From assembly GCA_937899905.1 (NCBI GenBank), contig CALCCF010000041.1, positions 1 to 64,000 on the forward strand: a stretch of DNA of 64,000 nucleotides, in the 5' to 3' direction. Each line of letters begins with the position of its first letter. Positions within the stretch are counted from its first letter, which is position 1. The notes under the pieces are model-generated. The model searched no databases, was not told the origin of the DNA, and saw nothing but the letters and a program-made list of their open reading frames with translations. The DNA is from an uncultured Phycisphaeraceae bacterium (GTDB taxonomy: Bacteria > Planctomycetota > Phycisphaerae > Phycisphaerales > UBA1924). A program made the position numbers and the translations under genes. Positions 62,181 through 64,000 of this stretch are shown here, piece after piece.

Positions 62181-64000
62181 TTAGGGGCACCCGGCGTCGA
62201 AGGCGTTCTGGAACCCCAGGAAGTCGAACAGCGTGAAGCGGCCATCGCCGTCGAAGTCGGCGGCCGGGTCCCGCGCGTCGAAGAAGTTCTGGAAGGCCAG
62301 GAAGTCGGCGACGTCCAGGCTGCCGTCGCCATTGAGATCCGGCGCACAGGCGACCGGGTCGCGACCGTACACGATGGAGCACTCGCCGCTGGCGTCAAGC
62401 CCGCCGCCGTCCGCTCGCGGCGCGGCGATGATCATGTCGTCCCTGCCGTCGCCGTTTACGTCGCCGGCCGAAGCCAAGGCGGCGGCGCTCTGGGTGAACT
62501 CGCCCGTGCCGTTAAGCTGGAAGCCGGTGGATTGTTCGAGATCGCTCAGGCGAACGATCGCCGGGAAGCCCGCCCCCGACGCGCCGTCGCGGCCATAGAC
62601 CACGTACGACTCACCCGCCCACTCGTCGCCCCCCGGATCGGCAGTCACGGCCCCGATGATCACGTCATCCAGGCCGTCGCTGTTCACGTCGCCCGCGCCC
62701 GCCACGGTCCAGCCCGCAAAGTCCCCCGGGTCGATGCCATCGATGCGGAACCCCGTCGTGCCGTCCAAGGTGTCCAGCCGGATGGCCGGGGGGAATGGCC
62801 CAGAGACGGAAGCGTCCTGGCCGTACAGCACGTAGCTCGAGCCGGTCTCGGTTCGTCGATCGGGGCTGGCGACGGGCGCGCCCACGATCAGGTCGTCGAT
62901 GCCGTCGTTGTTGAGGTCCCCCGCGCCGTCGACCGAGCGGCCGCTCAGATCGAACGCGACCGCGCCGTCGAGGCGGAAGCCGTCGATGCCGTCGAGATCG
63001 GCGAGCTGGATGACCGGCGCGAACGTTTCGCCCGCGCCCGAATCGCGACCATGGATCACGTAGGTCGACCCCGCCTCGGGCCGACCGCCCGGACTGGCGC
63101 GCCAGGCGCCGATGGCGATGTCGTCCAGGCCGTCGTGGTTGAGGTCCCCCGCCGGGGCAACCCAGCTGCCGCTCTGGTCGGTCTCGCGCTCGCCGTCCAG
63201 GCGGAATCCGGTCGTGCCGTCAAGGTCCGACAGCCGCACCTCCGCAGGGAACGCGGCGCCCGACGACGACCGCCGACCAAAGAGCACGTAGGTCGAGCCG
63301 GCCTCGAACCGCCCGCCCGGGGAGGCGCGGAACGCCGAGATCACGACATCGTCGATGCCGTCGCCGTTGAGATCTCCCGCGGCGGACACCGACGTACCGG
63401 CGAAGTCGAAGTCGGTGGTGCCGTCGACCCGGAAGCCGCTGACGCCATCGAGGTCCGCCGGGGTCATGGCGGCAGGGAATGGCTCGCCCGCGCCCGCATC
63501 TCGGCCGTAGATCACGTACGCCGATCCGGCCCAGATGCGTCCACCGGGACGGTCGTTGGGTGTCCCGATGATCACGTCGTCGATGCCGTCGCCGTTGACA
63601 TCGCCCGCGCCGGCGACGGAGGTTCCCAGGTTGCCAAACTCGGTGACGCCGTCGATGCGGAACCCGTTGGTCCCGTCCAGATCGGCCAGCGACGGGGCGG
63701 CGGGGAAGCCGCCGGCGGCCGCGCTCCGCCCGAAGATGACGTAGGCCGAGCCGGCCAGGGTCACGCCACCGGCATCGGCCCGGCTCGCGCCGATGATCAG
63801 GTCGCCGATGCCGTCGCCGTTGATGTCGCCCACCGACGCCACCGACTGGCCCAGCCGGTCCTCGGATCGCTCGCCCGCCACGCGGAACCCGATCTGGCCG
63901 TCGAGCGTGTCCAGTTCGAGGGCCTTGGGGAACGGCCTGGTGAGCGGGTCGGTCTGGGCGAACGCCTGAGACGCACAGAGGACCGGCAGGCCCGCGGCCG
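62181..64000 (-). CDS. FG-GAP repeat protein with GC-type dockerin tail (paralog E, start outside window)
   Basis: The frame stays open to the right edge. There it reads AGLPVLCASQAFAQ, the end of a signal peptide, followed by TDPLTRPFPKALELDTLDGQ, so only the first residues are missing. The remaining 606 residues hold about eight FG-GAP blades (GDINGDGIGDLIIGA, GDLNHDGLDDIAIGA) with strands of the form SAYVIYGRDAGAGEPFPA. The end is DLNGDGSLDVADFLAFQNFFD and DFDGDGRFTLFDFLGFQNAFD, closing AGCP. It is the most regular of the five FG-GAP paralogs and stands about 29 kb from the tandem cluster. Confidence 0.88.
   Translation of the reverse strand, partial: AAGLPVLCASQAFAQTDPLTRPFPKALELDTLDGQIGFRVAGERSEDRLGQSVASVGDINGDGIGDLIIGASRADAGGVTLAGSAYVIFGRSAAAGGFPAAPSLADLDGTNGFRIDGVTEFGNLGTSVAGAGDVNGDGIDDVIIGTPNDRPGGRIWAGSAYVIYGRDAGAGEPFPAAMTPADLDGVSGFRVDGTTDFDFAGTSVSAAGDLNGDGIDDVVISAFRASPGGRFEAGSTYVLFGRRSSSGAAFPAEVRLSDLDGTTGFRLDGERETDQSGSWVAPAGDLNHDGLDDIAIGAWRASPGGRPEAGSTYVIHGRDSGAGETFAPVIQLADLDGIDGFRLDGAVAFDLSGRSVDGAGDLNNDGIDDLIVGAPVASPDRRTETGSSYVLYGQDASVSGPFPPAIRLDTLDGTTGFRIDGIDPGDFAGWTVAGAGDVNSDGLDDVIIGAVTADPGGDEWAGESYVVYGRDGASGAGFPAIVRLSDLEQSTGFQLNGTGEFTQSAAALASAGDVNGDGRDDMIIAAPRADGGGLDASGECSIVYGRDPVACAPDLNGDGSLDVADFLAFQNFFDARDPAADFDGDGRFTLFDFLGFQNAFDAGCP

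Overview
The window looks like a chromosomal piece of a GC-rich planctomycete of the class Phycisphaerae, probably order Phycisphaerales. The main evidence is a set of secreted FG-GAP/beta-propeller proteins that end in a paired EF-hand dockerin-like segment closing in Gly-Cys (the type I remember NCBI calling 'GC-type dockerin domain-anchored'). Supporting signs are an ECF-like sigma factor next to a membrane Ser/Thr kinase, an oversized signal peptidase I, two tandem ClpP paralogs and a tRNA-His gene without encoded CCA. No rRNA, CRISPR array, transposase or prophage was seen.

Layout. 1-365: 3' remnant of a spermidine synthase-like gene with an in-frame amber codon. 389-8.8 kb: housekeeping block with aroC, then on the minus strand a metallophosphoesterase, yidC, mnmE, clpS and a MshEN-domain gene, then clpP-clpP on the plus strand with a terminator. 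8.9-20.2 kb: dnaA, a ribonuclease Z-like hydrolase, a TVP38/VTT membrane protein, a sigma factor-kinase pair, an anchored coiled-coil protein and putA. 20.3-24.1 kb: tightly coupled plus-strand operon ribF-nrnA-DNA methyltransferase-Imm53-like gene, followed by a sulfotransferase gene broken by two frameshifts. 24.3-33.2 kb: six minus-strand dockerin-tailed secreted-protein genes. 33.3-35.1 kb: a 21-bp-period degenerate tandem repeat and a lower-GC pair of unknown genes. 35.1-38.4 kb: glyA diverging from a kynurenine-type aldehyde dehydrogenase and a RidA-family gene interrupted by UGA. 38.5-43.4 kb: mntR, a candidate MntR operator, and a manganese-type ABC transporter whose two permeases both carry DtxR/MntR-like C-terminal extensions. 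43.4-54.5 kb: pckA, tRNA-His, a fructosamine-kinase-like gene, a PilZ-receiver-HPt protein, gyrB, an L,D-transpeptidase, 5-formyl-THF cyclo-ligase, a 436-bp structured gap and lepB. 54.5-57.0 kb: accessory stretch with a composite palindrome, an FnIII-like protein, a second 21-bp-period array, and a PadR regulator with its membrane-protein partner and two palindromic operators. 57.0-62.1 kb: small membrane proteins, ricT, a lipoprotein, a GNAT and an AIM24 protein. 62.2-64.0 kb: another FG-GAP/dockerin gene running off the right edge.

How the parts work together: the housekeeping genes cover replication (dnaA, gyrB), protein export and insertion (yidC, lepB), proteolysis (clpS, clpP), tRNA modification (mnmE), one-carbon and cofactor metabolism (glyA, fau, ribF) and carbon/amino-acid catabolism (pckA, putA, the aminomuconate genes). 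The points that deserve attention are the two 21-bp-period arrays, the composite palindrome, three reading-frame interruptions in otherwise well-conserved genes, the coupled methyltransferase-Imm53 operon, and the tandem expansion and decay of the GC-dockerin secretome. The three interruptions could be real decay or sequence/assembly error; the bases alone cannot decide.
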